This document shows, in pieces, positions 1 to 7,953 of a stretch of DNA of 64,000 nucleotides. The notes under the pieces were generated by a model. It was not told the origin of the DNA. It ran no database searches and was given only the letters and a program-made list of their open reading frames with translations. Made by a program: the position numbers and the translations under genes. The DNA lies in contig NZ_LBHV01000002.1 of NCBI RefSeq assembly GCF_001005825.1, positions 186,001-250,000 of the forward strand, in the 5' to 3' direction. Within the stretch, counting starts at the first letter, position 1. Every line of letters begins with the position of its first letter. Source of the DNA: Rhizobium sp. LC145 (lineage in GTDB: Bacteria > Pseudomonadota > Alphaproteobacteria > Rhizobiales > Rhizobiaceae).

Positions 1-1
1 C

Positions 2-739
2 ACGGCTGGCAAGTCGCAGAGCGAGATATTCTCTTCCTCGCTGTCGCTCGTCCCCGAAACCTGGAGCTACGGCGCCAATGTCATGAAGGCCCTGACGCGG
101 GTATCCATGCCGACGCTGCTCCTGAACGGGCTGATCGTGTGCGGGCTCATCCTCGTCATCCAGGTCGTGGTCGCCATCCCTTGCGCCTATGCCACCGCCA
201 AGCTGAAGTTTCGCGCGGCAAAGGCCATGATGGGCCTGGTGATGCTCGGGTTGCTGGTTCCGATCCACGCCACCGCCTTACCCCTTTATGTCGCCTTCGA
301 CCGGCTGGCGATATTGAACAGCTACACGGCGCTCGTTGCTCCGTTCTCGATCTCCGTCTTCGCGATCTTCCTGTTCTTGCAGTTCTTCCGCGCCATGCCG
401 GACGATCTGATCCACGCGGCAAGGCTGGACGGTATGTCGGAGGCCGGCATCGTCGCGCGGGTGATCGTGCCGAACGCCTGGCCCGCCATCACCGCCTTTG
501 CGATCTTCTCCGTCGTGGCGCATTGGAACGACCTGTTCTGGCCGCTGATCGTCGTCACCAACCAGAACTACGCACCCCCGCCGCTCGGCCTGCTCTATTT
601 TCGCGCTGCCGAGGCCGGAGACGATTACGGCGCGCTGATGGCCGCAACCCTCATCATCACCCTTCCCCTGGTGCTCGCATTTCTCGCCGCACAGAAACGC
701 TTCATCGAGGGCATCACCATGACCGGTCTCAAAGGCTGA
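2..739 (+). CDS. Sugar ABC transporter permease, MalG-like (5' partial)
   Basis: Inner-membrane subunit of a carbohydrate-type (CUT1) ABC importer. The frame is open from base 2 with no upstream stop, so the start lies outside the window and the ATG at 83 is internal. The 245 visible residues hold about five hydrophobic helices. The EAA-type loop that docks on the ATPase (AARLDG, then RVIVPNAWPAI) is at about codons 139-160, and the GITMTGLKG tail is typical of MalG-type permeases. The binding protein follows after 40 bases on the same strand, so the two are probably cotranscribed. The ATPase and partner permease are presumably upstream, outside the window. The family is clear; the sugar is unknown. 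Confidence 0.9.
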   Translation, partial: TAGKSQSEIFSSSLSLVPETWSYGANVMKALTRVSMPTLLLNGLIVCGLILVIQVVVAIPCAYATAKLKFRAAKAMMGLVMLGLLVPIHATALPLYVAFDRLAILNSYTALVAPFSISVFAIFLFLQFFRAMPDDLIHAARLDGMSEAGIVARVIVPNAWPAITAFAIFSVVAHWNDLFWPLIVVTNQNYAPPPLGLLYFRAAEAGDDYGALMAATLIITLPLVLAFLAAQKRFIEGITMTGLKG

Positions 740-779
740 CCGGTTTTTCTTCACCATCGTCAACACAGGAAACCGTGCC

Positions 780-2045
780 ATGAAATTCATCAGACACGCT
801 CTTGCCGCAGCGGCAGTTTCGGCAGCGATCACGCTTCCGGCCCATGCCGAAACCACCCTGACCGTGCACTACCCGATGCCGGGCTTCTTCAAGGATGTGA
901 TGGACAACATCTCCAAGAAGTTCATGGAGGAAAATCCGGACATCAAGATCCAGTTCGCCAATCCTTCCGCGACCTATGAGGAAGGCATCCAGACGATCAT
1001 GCGCCAGGCCGGCACGGCGGAAATGCCGGATATCACCTTCATCGGATTGAACCGCCTGCGCATGGTTAACGAGCGCGACATTCCGGTCGATCTCGCGCCT
1101 TTCATCGCCGCCGACGGCAACATGGCCGAGCAGGGTTTTTCCGATAACATCCTGAAGCTGGCCCAGGTCAACGGCAAGCAGGTGGGCCTTGCTTTCGCGA
1201 CCTCCAATCCGATCATGTACTATAATGCCGATCTGGTGCGCAAAGCGGGCGGCGATCCGGAAAATCCACCGAAGACCTGGGATGAGGTCATCGAGCTTGC
1301 CACCAAGATCAAGGCGCTCGGCGATGGCGTGGAAGGTATCGACTTTCGCTGGCAGGGCGACGACTGGATGTTCTCGGCCCTCCTGTTCGGCGCCGGCGGC
1401 ACCATGCTGAGCCCGGACGAGAAGACCGTGGCCTTCAATGACGAACACGGTAAGAAGGCGGTAGCGGTGCTGGAAAACATGGTGAAGTCGGGAGCGTTGC
1501 CGGTCTTCACCAAGCAGGCTGGCGAACAGGCTTTTGTCGCGGGCAAGGTCGGCTTTGCCTTCCAGACCACCGGCGCGCTGCGCAACACGATCAAGAGCGT
1601 CGGAGACAAGTTCGATCTGCGCACCTCCAAGATCCCGCTGATCGATGCGGCAAATGGTAAGCTGCCGACCGGCGGCAATGCCGTCGTCATCCTCACCCGC
1701 GACGCAGAGAAGCAGAAGGCCGCCTGGACGTTCGCCAAATTCGCCGCCGGTCCTTATGGCGCCTCCGTCGTGGTTCCCGGCACGGGCTATGTGCCGAACA
1801 ATGAGCTGGCCGCGAAATCTGCGGAATACCTCGGCGATTTCTACAACGAAAACCCCCTTTTCGTTGCCGGCCTTTCACAGATGGACCGCATGATCCCCTG
1901 GTATTCCTTCCCCGGCTCCAACGGCGTGAAGGTTACCCAGACGATCGTTGAAAACCTGTCGCGCGTCGTCGAACAGCAGGCGACGGGCGAGGAAGCACTG
2001 GATGATGCTGCCAAGGAAGTGAAAAGGCTTCTGCCGCGCAGCTAA
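780..2045 (+). CDS. Sugar ABC transporter substrate-binding protein (family 1)
   Basis: Periplasmic binding protein of 421 residues that captures a sugar for the permease encoded just upstream. It has a Sec signal peptide (basic MKFIRH, a hydrophobic Ala-rich stretch, likely cleavage after PAHA near residue 23). The mature part looks like the MalE/UgpB fold, with the segment TSNPIMYYNADLVRKAGG at about 140-160 and a GTGYVPNN segment near 335. An AGGAAA ribosome site precedes the ATG. A strong terminator follows at 2072-2096, so this is the last gene of its operon. The convergent LacI regulator at 2106-3110 is the likely controller. The substrate cannot be read from the sequence. Confidence 0.9.
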   Translation: MKFIRHALAAAAVSAAITLPAHAETTLTVHYPMPGFFKDVMDNISKKFMEENPDIKIQFANPSATYEEGIQTIMRQAGTAEMPDITFIGLNRLRMVNERDIPVDLAPFIAADGNMAEQGFSDNILKLAQVNGKQVGLAFATSNPIMYYNADLVRKAGGDPENPPKTWDEVIELATKIKALGDGVEGIDFRWQGDDWMFSALLFGAGGTMLSPDEKTVAFNDEHGKKAVAVLENMVKSGALPVFTKQAGEQAFVAGKVGFAFQTTGALRNTIKSVGDKFDLRTSKIPLIDAANGKLPTGGNAVVILTRDAEKQKAAWTFAKFAAGPYGASVVVPGTGYVPNNELAAKSAEYLGDFYNENPLFVAGLSQMDRMIPWYSFPGSNGVKVTQTIVENLSRVVEQQATGEEALDDAAKEVKRLLPRS

Positions 2046-2071
2046 GCCGTCTTCCAGACGACTTGCTGGAA

Positions 2072-2096
2072 GGGGCGCTTGCCGGCGCCCCTTTTT
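2072..2096 (+). terminator. Rho-independent terminator
   Basis: GGGGCGC (2072-2078) pairs with GCGCCCC (2085-2091) over a 6-base loop and is followed by five T. It lies between the convergent binding-protein and LacI genes and ends the importer operon. Confidence 0.85.
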
Positions 2097-2105
2097 GCTT
2101 TTGAT

Positions 2106-3110
2106 CTAACCGCCAGCCTGCCGGATATCGCGCACGGTCTCTCCGGCAAACAGCCGATGATCGAGGCGCAGATGTCTGGCCGGCGCGCTGGCGGCAATGT
2201 CGAGGAGCAAGGAAGCGGCAGCCGTTCCCATGCTGGCATCTGGCATTTCGATGGTGGTAAGGGGCCGGTCGATCAGCCGGCCAATGGAAATCCCGTCGAA
2301 GCCGGCGACCGACATGTCATCCGGTACGGACATCCCCTGCCGTCTGAGCGCGCCGATCACGCCGAGCGCCATCAGATCATTGGAGCCGATAATGGCGGTC
2401 GGCTTGAAATGTTCGACGGCATCGATGAGGTCGAGATTGTCGTAGCCGTCCACAAAGGCGATCTGCACGGCATCGAGGGGAGCGATGCCGTTTTCCTTCA
2501 TCGCCCGGCAATATCCCTTGTAGCGCAACAAGGCGCGATCGGAAGACGTGAAGTGCCCGGAAACGAAGAGAATCCGGCTATGTCCTTTTGACAGGATGAA
2601 GCGCGTGATCTCATGACCGGCGGCGAAATTGTCGACAGTGACGGCGGCGGAAAAGCGGCCCATCGGTAGATTGTTGAGGAGCACGGTCGGCGGCAGCTCC
2701 TTCTTCAGCACCTCGCTGTCCCCGGTGCCACAGAGCGTCAGAATAAGGCCGATCGGGCGCTGCGCCAGAAGCGTCGCAACGGCGGCCAGTTCCTCGTCGG
2801 GCTCGTAGTTGGAAAGTGCGATGAGCACGCCATGGCCGGCTGCCTGCATCCGATGCTGGATGCCCCCAACTGAAGCGGAAAAAACCGGGTTCGTTATGCT
2901 CGGCACCAGAACACCGACGACCGGCCGTCCGCGTTTGCCGCTCGTCGTCCTGCTGCCGGAAGCGCCATAGCCGATCTCGGCCGCGGCGCGACGGACACGC
3001 CGCTCCATGTCCTCGCTCACCGGACCCGTGCCGTTGAGAACACGGCTTGCCGTGCTGATGGAGCAGCCTGCGCGACTGGCGACGTCTTCAAGCGTGGCGA
3101 TCGCACGCAT
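2106..3110 (-). CDS. LacI-family transcriptional regulator
   Basis: Cytoplasmic repressor or activator of 334 residues. The N-terminal helix-turn-helix reads ATLEDVASRAGCSISTASRV (about residues 4-23), followed by the hinge and a periplasmic-binding-type effector domain (VVGVLVPSITNPVFSASVGG near 65-85, IIGSNDLMALGVIGALR near 240). I place the start at the ATG at 3110, which has GAGGG eight bases upstream, rather than the GTG at 3125. It converges on the sugar importer operon, and LacI members usually control such adjacent transporters. The inducer is probably the imported sugar or a derivative; that is inference from context. Confidence 0.88.
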   Translation of the reverse strand: MRAIATLEDVASRAGCSISTASRVLNGTGPVSEDMERRVRRAAAEIGYGASGSRTTSGKRGRPVVGVLVPSITNPVFSASVGGIQHRMQAAGHGVLIALSNYEPDEELAAVATLLAQRPIGLILTLCGTGDSEVLKKELPPTVLLNNLPMGRFSAAVTVDNFAAGHEITRFILSKGHSRILFVSGHFTSSDRALLRYKGYCRAMKENGIAPLDAVQIAFVDGYDNLDLIDAVEHFKPTAIIGSNDLMALGVIGALRRQGMSVPDDMSVAGFDGISIGRLIDRPLTTIEMPDASMGTAAASLLLDIAASAPARHLRLDHRLFAGETVRDIRQAGG

Positions 3111-3279
3111 CCGGTAGACCCTCACCCCTGGTGGCCATTAGCAAGCGCAAGATATTTCGTCCTGGCCCACCGGCGTCTTATAGCGATCCGGTCCCATCGG
3201 GAAAAGGACCACGCCAGAGGTCCAATTGCGGCCGGTCGTGATACAACGTTGCAAATCAGGATCGAGCGGGGAGCAGCCG

Positions 3280-3978
3280 ATGGATGCCATAGATGATGAT
3301 TTCGATGTCATCCTGGAGAACGAGGAACTGAGCCGGCTGGAGATCGAGCGCCATGCCGATGCCGGCCGGCGTCTCAAGCTGACCAACTGCGTAATGGAGG
3401 GCGAAGATCTTGCCCGGCTTCACCTCACGCGATGGCATTTCGAGCGGTGCAGATTGATCCGCGCCGAGTTCGACGGCAGCGCACTTGAAGAGTCGCGATT
3501 TGTGGGATGCAGGGGAGCTTTCGCAAGTTTTAATGGTGCGGACCTGACCGAGGCTATCATTGACGGAGGTGACTTCAACAACGCCAGCTTCCGCCGCTCG
3601 TCGCTGGCCCACGCCAAGCTTCTGCGATGCAAAATGACCGGCGCGGACTTGTCAGATGTGAAAAACCTCGGCTTGAAGCTGGAGGAGGTGATGCTTTCGC
3701 TCGCGAAACTTCCAAAGCTGTCATTCCGTAAGTCCCTGCTAAATCAGGTCGATTTCAGCGATGCCGATCTCCATGCTTGCGATTTTCGGGAAACGGTTTT
3801 TGCCGGCTGCTCGCTGCGCGACGCCAATCTCGTGGATTGCCGCTTCGAAGATGCCGACCTCAGGGGCGCCGACATCGGCGGCATCAAGCTTACCGATGTC
3901 AAATCTTTCAAAGGAGCCGTAATATCAAAAGCGCAGGCTGCCGAACTGGTCGGACAGTTGGGTCTCAAGGTGGCGTAA
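3280..3978 (+). CDS. Pentapeptide-repeat protein
   Basis: Protein of 232 residues made largely of A(D/N)LXX-type pentapeptides, for example GADLTEAIIDGGDFNNASF and DADLHACDFRETVFAGCSLRDANL, which fold as a right-handed quadrilateral beta helix. There is no signal peptide or membrane helix, so it is probably cytoplasmic. The start is set at the ATG at 3280, seven bases after GGGGAG; an upstream in-frame ATG at 3226 lacks a ribosome site. Some family members mimic DNA and protect gyrase, while most have no known role; nothing here selects between these. It stands alone and converges on the flavoenzyme gene at 3999-5042. Confidence 0.8.
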   Translation: MDAIDDDFDVILENEELSRLEIERHADAGRRLKLTNCVMEGEDLARLHLTRWHFERCRLIRAEFDGSALEESRFVGCRGAFASFNGADLTEAIIDGGDFNNASFRRSSLAHAKLLRCKMTGADLSDVKNLGLKLEEVMLSLAKLPKLSFRKSLLNQVDFSDADLHACDFRETVFAGCSLRDANLVDCRFEDADLRGADIGGIKLTDVKSFKGAVISKAQAAELVGQLGLKVA

Positions 3979-3998
3979 GGATGATTTCTCCCGCCTGC

Positions 3999-5042
3999 TC
4001 ACCATCGTGCCGCCAAAGGCGCCGGACCATCATGGGAGGGGAAAAGCGGCAAAACGTCCTCGGCCAGTTCCTGGATGATTTCCGCCGCTGGGCGCTCAGC
4101 GAACTGGATGCCGAGCGCGGCGTGGTTCACGCCAGCCTCCCGCCACTCGCCCAGGAGATCGATCAATCCCTTGCGTCCCGTGCGTAGTACGAACCCCCCG
4201 CGCAGAGGCGTGCGGGGAAAATCCGCATCCTCGACCAGATCCAGCCATTCGTTGGTCATATGCGGGCGGAAACCACGATCGGGTATGCGCGCTCGCCAGG
4301 CGTGAATGTTTTGCGCCAGGCGCTTCGGTCCCTCCGAGTTGTGAGCGGCCTGTGGATAGGTCAGCCAGCCGTCGGCATGGGCGGCGATCCAGTCCGGAGG
4401 CTGGCGGCTCGATCCGGTCACGATGAGCGGGATGCGACCCGTCACGGCTTTCGGGAACATATCCGCGCCTTGCAGCGTGCCGAGATGTCCCCGCAATGCG
4501 GGCGTACCCTGGCCGACCAGTTGGCGGAACCAATAAACGGCCTCCGCAAATCGGGCCGCACGGCTGTCGAAGTCGATGCCGTAGGCGGGAAACTCCACCG
4601 GACGGTCACCCGAGGCAATACCCATGATCAATCTCCCGCCCGAGAGGTGATCGATGGTGGTGGCCATTTTCGCCAGATCGATCGGATGGCGGAGCGAAAA
4701 CACCGCGCTTCCCGTCGCCAGCGCGACATGAGAGGTCCGGGCAGCCAGCCAGGCCATATAGGTGAAAGGGTCGAACACCTGCCCAGCGTCGCCAAAGCCC
4801 GGATCGAAGAGCGGCACATCGCGCAGCCAGACGGCGGCAAAGCCGAGCTGATCGATCTTTGCAACGAGATCCCCCTGTGACTGCAATACCGCCATGTCTC
4901 CTTGCCAGAACCGCAGAGGAAGGAAGATGCCAAGGGTTAGCCGGTCCGGTGCGAACATGCGACGATAGCCAGGATGGACGACGAAAGCGTCAGCGGAAGC
5001 GCCGCCTGGGATCACGCCCTGCGGGTGATGAGCAATTTGCAT
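3999..5042 (-). CDS. LLM-class (luciferase-like) flavin-dependent oxidoreductase
   Basis: Cytoplasmic TIM-barrel flavoenzyme of 347 residues related to bacterial luciferase alpha chains and FMN- or F420-linked monooxygenases. Family signs are LTLGIFLPLR near the start, the segment AARTSHVALATGSAVFSLRH (about 84-103), and HPIDLAKMATTIDHLSGGR followed by GIASGD, the usual cofactor-side sequence. AAAGGA lies seven bases before the ATG. It begins 12 bases after the GST gene on the same strand and is probably cotranscribed with it, so the pair may oxidise and then conjugate, or detoxify, one compound. The divergent LysR regulator at 5814 is the likely controller. The substrate is unknown. Confidence 0.82.
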   Translation of the reverse strand: MQIAHHPQGVIPGGASADAFVVHPGYRRMFAPDRLTLGIFLPLRFWQGDMAVLQSQGDLVAKIDQLGFAAVWLRDVPLFDPGFGDAGQVFDPFTYMAWLAARTSHVALATGSAVFSLRHPIDLAKMATTIDHLSGGRLIMGIASGDRPVEFPAYGIDFDSRAARFAEAVYWFRQLVGQGTPALRGHLGTLQGADMFPKAVTGRIPLIVTGSSRQPPDWIAAHADGWLTYPQAAHNSEGPKRLAQNIHAWRARIPDRGFRPHMTNEWLDLVEDADFPRTPLRGGFVLRTGRKGLIDLLGEWREAGVNHAALGIQFAERPAAEIIQELAEDVLPLFPSHDGPAPLAARW

Positions 5043-5054
5043 TGAATTGTCCTT

Positions 5055-5699
5055 TCAAGGGGCCGTCGCGGGTTCAGGCAGGATGATGCCGCGCTGCACG
5101 GCAGGCCGGGCCGCCATCTGCGAGTGCCAGCGCGACAGATGGCGGTGATGGGCGAGGGAAAAACCACAGATCTCCGTGATATGGGTCCAGCCGAAGGTCG
5201 CTATGTCGGCGATGGAATAGTCGTTACCCGCAAGCCATTCGTGCTCGCCCAGTCGGACGTCCAATGTGGCGAAAGCCTCCTCACTCAGGCGGCGATAACG
5301 GTCGATGGCCGGGGCAATCTTCTCATCTGCGAAAATCTCGAAATGCACTCGCTGCCCCAAGATCGGGCCCATACTGGCGGCATGGAACTGCAGCCATTTG
5401 ATCGCTTCCCAACGGGCAAGGCCATCGGGTAGAAGTCTGCCGCTCATCTCCGCGAGATAAAGCAGAATCGCCGCGGATTCGAACAGGACGGCGCCAGTCT
5501 CGTCATCCGACAGCACCGGAACACGTCCATGCGGGTTCAGCGCCAGAAACTCCGGCGCGCGGTGTTCGCCCTTGTCGATACGGACATGGACGAGGCGCCA
5601 TGGCAGGCCGAGTTCCTCCAGCGCGATCGTGGCCTTGAAACCATTGGGTGAGGCATCGGTGTAAAGCGTCAGCATGCTAGTGCCGGAATCATTGGTCAT
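5055..5699 (-). CDS. Glutathione S-transferase family protein
   Basis: Cytosolic enzyme of about 214 residues. The N-terminal thioredoxin-like domain has LYTDASPNGFKATIALEELG, with the SPNGFK glutathione-site element, and the motif ARVPVLSDDETGAVLFES has the cis-proline and the DE/ES glutathione contacts (RVPVL, then ES). The C-terminal helical domain contains NDYSIADIATFGW, the conserved N-capping box motif. The family resembles bacterial Nu- or YfcG-like GSTs. The start at 5699 (MTNDSGTS) is chosen over the far-upstream 5798; the ATG at 5675 (MLTLYTD) is also possible and gives a more typical N-terminus. It heads a two-gene operon with the flavoenzyme and is divergent from the LysR gene. 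Confidence 0.85.
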   Translation of the reverse strand: MTNDSGTSMLTLYTDASPNGFKATIALEELGLPWRLVHVRIDKGEHRAPEFLALNPHGRVPVLSDDETGAVLFESAAILLYLAEMSGRLLPDGLARWEAIKWLQFHAASMGPILGQRVHFEIFADEKIAPAIDRYRRLSEEAFATLDVRLGEHEWLAGNDYSIADIATFGWTHITEICGFSLAHHRHLSRWHSQMAARPAVQRGIILPEPATAP

Positions 5700-5762
5700 C
5701 CTCTGAATTAAGCCAGGCTCATCTTTTGAGGCCGGGATGACTTCACTAATATATGGACAGTA

Positions 5763-5780
5763 TGTCGTTCTGAAACGATA
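5763..5780. promoter_or_regulatory. Candidate LysR operator between GST and lysR
   Basis: An imperfect dyad, TCGTT (5766-5770) and AACGA (5774-5778) with TAT/ATA on its flanks, lies in the 114-base divergent promoter region. LysR-type proteins usually bind dyads in such spacers and control the divergent gene. The assignment rests on position and symmetry only. Confidence 0.35.
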
Positions 5781-5813
5781 CGATCTCGTCAAAGACATTA
5801 GGAATTCTAAATT

Positions 5814-6716
5814 ATGAACCCTGTTCTACCCCTTCTGGCACTGCGTGCCTTTGCCGAGACGGGCCGTCACCGCAGCGTAAAGCGCGCGGCCGAAGCGATG
5901 GGGGTAACACCGGGTGCCGTTAGCCAGCAGATTCGTCTTCTGGAGGAGCGCGTCGGCATTCCGCTCTTCACGCGCACCCGCTATGGGGTCGATCTGACCG
6001 CAGCTGGCGCCGAGGCATACCCCGCGCTGGTAGCAGCCTTCGACCAGATCAGCCGCAGCATGGAACGGCTGCAGGCTGCACGCGCTCGGCCAACGTTGAC
6101 GATCAGTACGGTGCCTTCTTTCGCGGCCTCGTGGCTGGTTCCGCGTCTCGGGCGCTTCACCGCAAACCATCCAGATGTTGAGGTGCGGGTCGAGGCAAGT
6201 TCCGCCTTGGTCGACCTGCGCCGCGATAGGGTTGATATCGCCATCCGCCATGGGCTTGGGCACTATCCAGGCCTCAGGACCGAGCGCCTTATGGCTCCGG
6301 TCTTTCTGCCGGTTGCCTCGCCTGCCTTGCTGGCCTCCGGCCCAAAAATTCGCATGCCAGCCGATTGCCTGAACTGGCCGCTCTTGCAGGATTCCGACCG
6401 GGCGGACTGGCGGCTCTGGTTCAGTGCATTAGGTCTCCCAAATGATCCAAGGGCCGATCGCGGGCCATCGTTCGATGACGATCTGCTACTGATCCGCTCC
6501 GCTATTGCCGGTCAGGGTCTGGCCCTGGTGCGTGACATATACGCGACGGAGGAGATTGAAGCAGGTCGACTTGCGCTGGCGCTCAACATCACTTGGCCGA
6601 CCGATTTTGCATACTACGCGGTGGCGTTACCGGAAGGCTCTCAACTCAAACCAATCGACGCTTTCCTCTCGTGGCTGAAGACGGAAGCGACGGCAGAGCC
6701 AACCAGGTTTGTGTGA
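5814..6716 (+). CDS. LysR-family transcriptional regulator (GcvA-like)
   Basis: Cytoplasmic DNA-binding protein of 300 residues. The winged helix-turn-helix at about residues 3-62 contains LPLLALRAFAETGRHRSVKR and AEAMGVTPGAVSQQIRLLEE, as in the GcvA/AmpR branch. A two-lobed effector domain follows (TISTVPSFAASWLVPRLGRF at about 96-115). It is divergent from the GST-flavoenzyme pair with 114 bases between, the usual LysR arrangement, so I infer it activates that operon in response to an unknown ligand. It ends just before ddlA on the other strand. Confidence 0.9.
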   Translation: MNPVLPLLALRAFAETGRHRSVKRAAEAMGVTPGAVSQQIRLLEERVGIPLFTRTRYGVDLTAAGAEAYPALVAAFDQISRSMERLQAARARPTLTISTVPSFAASWLVPRLGRFTANHPDVEVRVEASSALVDLRRDRVDIAIRHGLGHYPGLRTERLMAPVFLPVASPALLASGPKIRMPADCLNWPLLQDSDRADWRLWFSALGLPNDPRADRGPSFDDDLLLIRSAIAGQGLALVRDIYATEEIEAGRLALALNITWPTDFAYYAVALPEGSQLKPIDAFLSWLKTEATAEPTRFV

Positions 6717-6722
6717 GCTTTT

Positions 6723-7790
6723 TCACGCAGCTCTCGCCATCCCGTGTTCCACCAGCCGATCGATGATTTCCGAATAGCCGACGCCGCTTGCGGCCATCGC
6801 CTTTGAATACATGCTGATATCGGTGAAGCCGGGGATGGTGTTCACTTCGTTGACAACGAGACGCATGTCTCCCATCAGGAAGAAATCGACGCGTGCCATG
6901 CCGTCGCAGCCGAGTGCGCGGAAGGCGCGGGCCGCCATTTCGCGCATCCTTCCTTCGACCTCCGGGGAAAGCTCCGCCGGTACTTTCAGCGCCGCTCCGG
7001 CTTCGTCGATATACTTGGCGTCATAGCTGTAGAAGCCGTGGCTTTCGGCCGGCACGATCTCGCCCGGACGCGAAACGAAGAGACCGCCCTTCGTATCTTC
7101 CAGCACGCTGCATTCGATCTCGCGTCCGGCGATGAATTCTTCGGCGAGCAGTTTGCGATCATGCTCGAATGCCTCGGCGAGCGCCGGCGCGAATTCCTGG
7201 CTGCCGGAGACCTTTCTGACGCCGACCGACGAGCCCTGCCGGGCGGGCTTGATGAACAGTGGCAGGCCAAGCTCGCCTTCGAGTTCTTCCAGGACGGGCG
7301 ACACTTCCTGATGGATCGTCACCGAGCGGGCGACCGGCAGCCCGGCGGCCTTTAAAAGCTGTTTGGCGATATCCTTGTCGAGTGCTGTCGCCGATCCGAG
7401 GATGCCGCAGCCAGCCAAAGGCACGCGCGCCACCTCGCAAAGGCCCTGCACCGCGCCGTCCTCCCCGTGCAGACCATGAAGAACCGGAAAGAGAATGTCG
7501 ATCCTGCCGCCTTCGGCAGTCTTTCCGTCAGGTCCGATCATCAGGAAACGACCGCGCCCGCCCGGCACGAGGCAGATTTCGATGCCGGTCGCGGGCCGCT
7601 CGAGGTCCCCGTTGCCGAAGCGGCTTTGCAGCCATCGCCCCTCACGGGTGACAAACACGGGCAGTGCGTCATATTTCTGTGGATCGAACGCCCGCATCAC
7701 GTTGGTGCCCGACATGACGGAAACGTCGTGCTCGCTGGAACGGCCGCCGAAAAGCACGGCGATGCGCAGCCTTGTCATGGATGGGTTCAT
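6723..7790 (-). CDS. ddlA: D-alanine--D-alanine ligase
   Basis: ATP-grasp ligase of 355 residues that joins two D-alanines for peptidoglycan precursors in the cytoplasm. It shows the family start RIAVLFGGRSSEHDVSVMSG (about 7-26), VLHGLHGEDGAVQGLCE (about 109-125), the ATP-grasp segment LFIKPARQGSSVGVRKV (near 176-192) and the magnesium-binding end VVNEVNTIPGFTDISMYSK. Its length fits the DdlA type. It is divergent from a MocR-type regulator, and such pairs are known elsewhere (DdlR of Brevibacillus activates ddl). Three copies of a 10-bp box occupy the promoter. It could be a second, regulated ligase rather than the division-cluster ddlB; a chromosome comparison would tell. Confidence 0.92.
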   Translation of the reverse strand: MNPSMTRLRIAVLFGGRSSEHDVSVMSGTNVMRAFDPQKYDALPVFVTREGRWLQSRFGNGDLERPATGIEICLVPGGRGRFLMIGPDGKTAEGGRIDILFPVLHGLHGEDGAVQGLCEVARVPLAGCGILGSATALDKDIAKQLLKAAGLPVARSVTIHQEVSPVLEELEGELGLPLFIKPARQGSSVGVRKVSGSQEFAPALAEAFEHDRKLLAEEFIAGREIECSVLEDTKGGLFVSRPGEIVPAESHGFYSYDAKYIDEAGAALKVPAELSPEVEGRMREMAARAFRALGCDGMARVDFFLMGDMRLVVNEVNTIPGFTDISMYSKAMAASGVGYSEIIDRLVEHGMARAA

Positions 7791-7870
7791 GAAAATCTCC
7801 TGAAGGAAAGTCGAGCGGAAGGCACATCAAAGCTTCTGATGATCGATATCTTCTTCGTCATTGGCGCTTG

Positions 7871-7943
7871 CAAGTGGCTCATTCTAAGGGCAGTTTTTGG
7901 GAGTATAACAGAGCCACTTTATCCGAGACGCTTGAGCCACTTG
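7871..7943. promoter_or_regulatory. Triple MocR-type boxes in the ddlA/mocR promoter
   Basis: Three near-identical 10-mers lie between the divergent genes. Read toward ddlA they are CAAGTGGCTC (7934-7943) and AAAGTGGCTC (7911-7920), direct repeats 23 bp apart, with the third copy inverted at 7871-7880. A TATACT hexamer at 7902-7907 on the minus strand is a good -10 for ddlA and has no good -35, as expected of an activated promoter. MocR proteins such as PdxR and GabR bind paired direct repeats, so these are probably sites for the regulator at 7954. Confidence 0.65.
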
Positions 7944-7953
7944 GGAACTGCAC

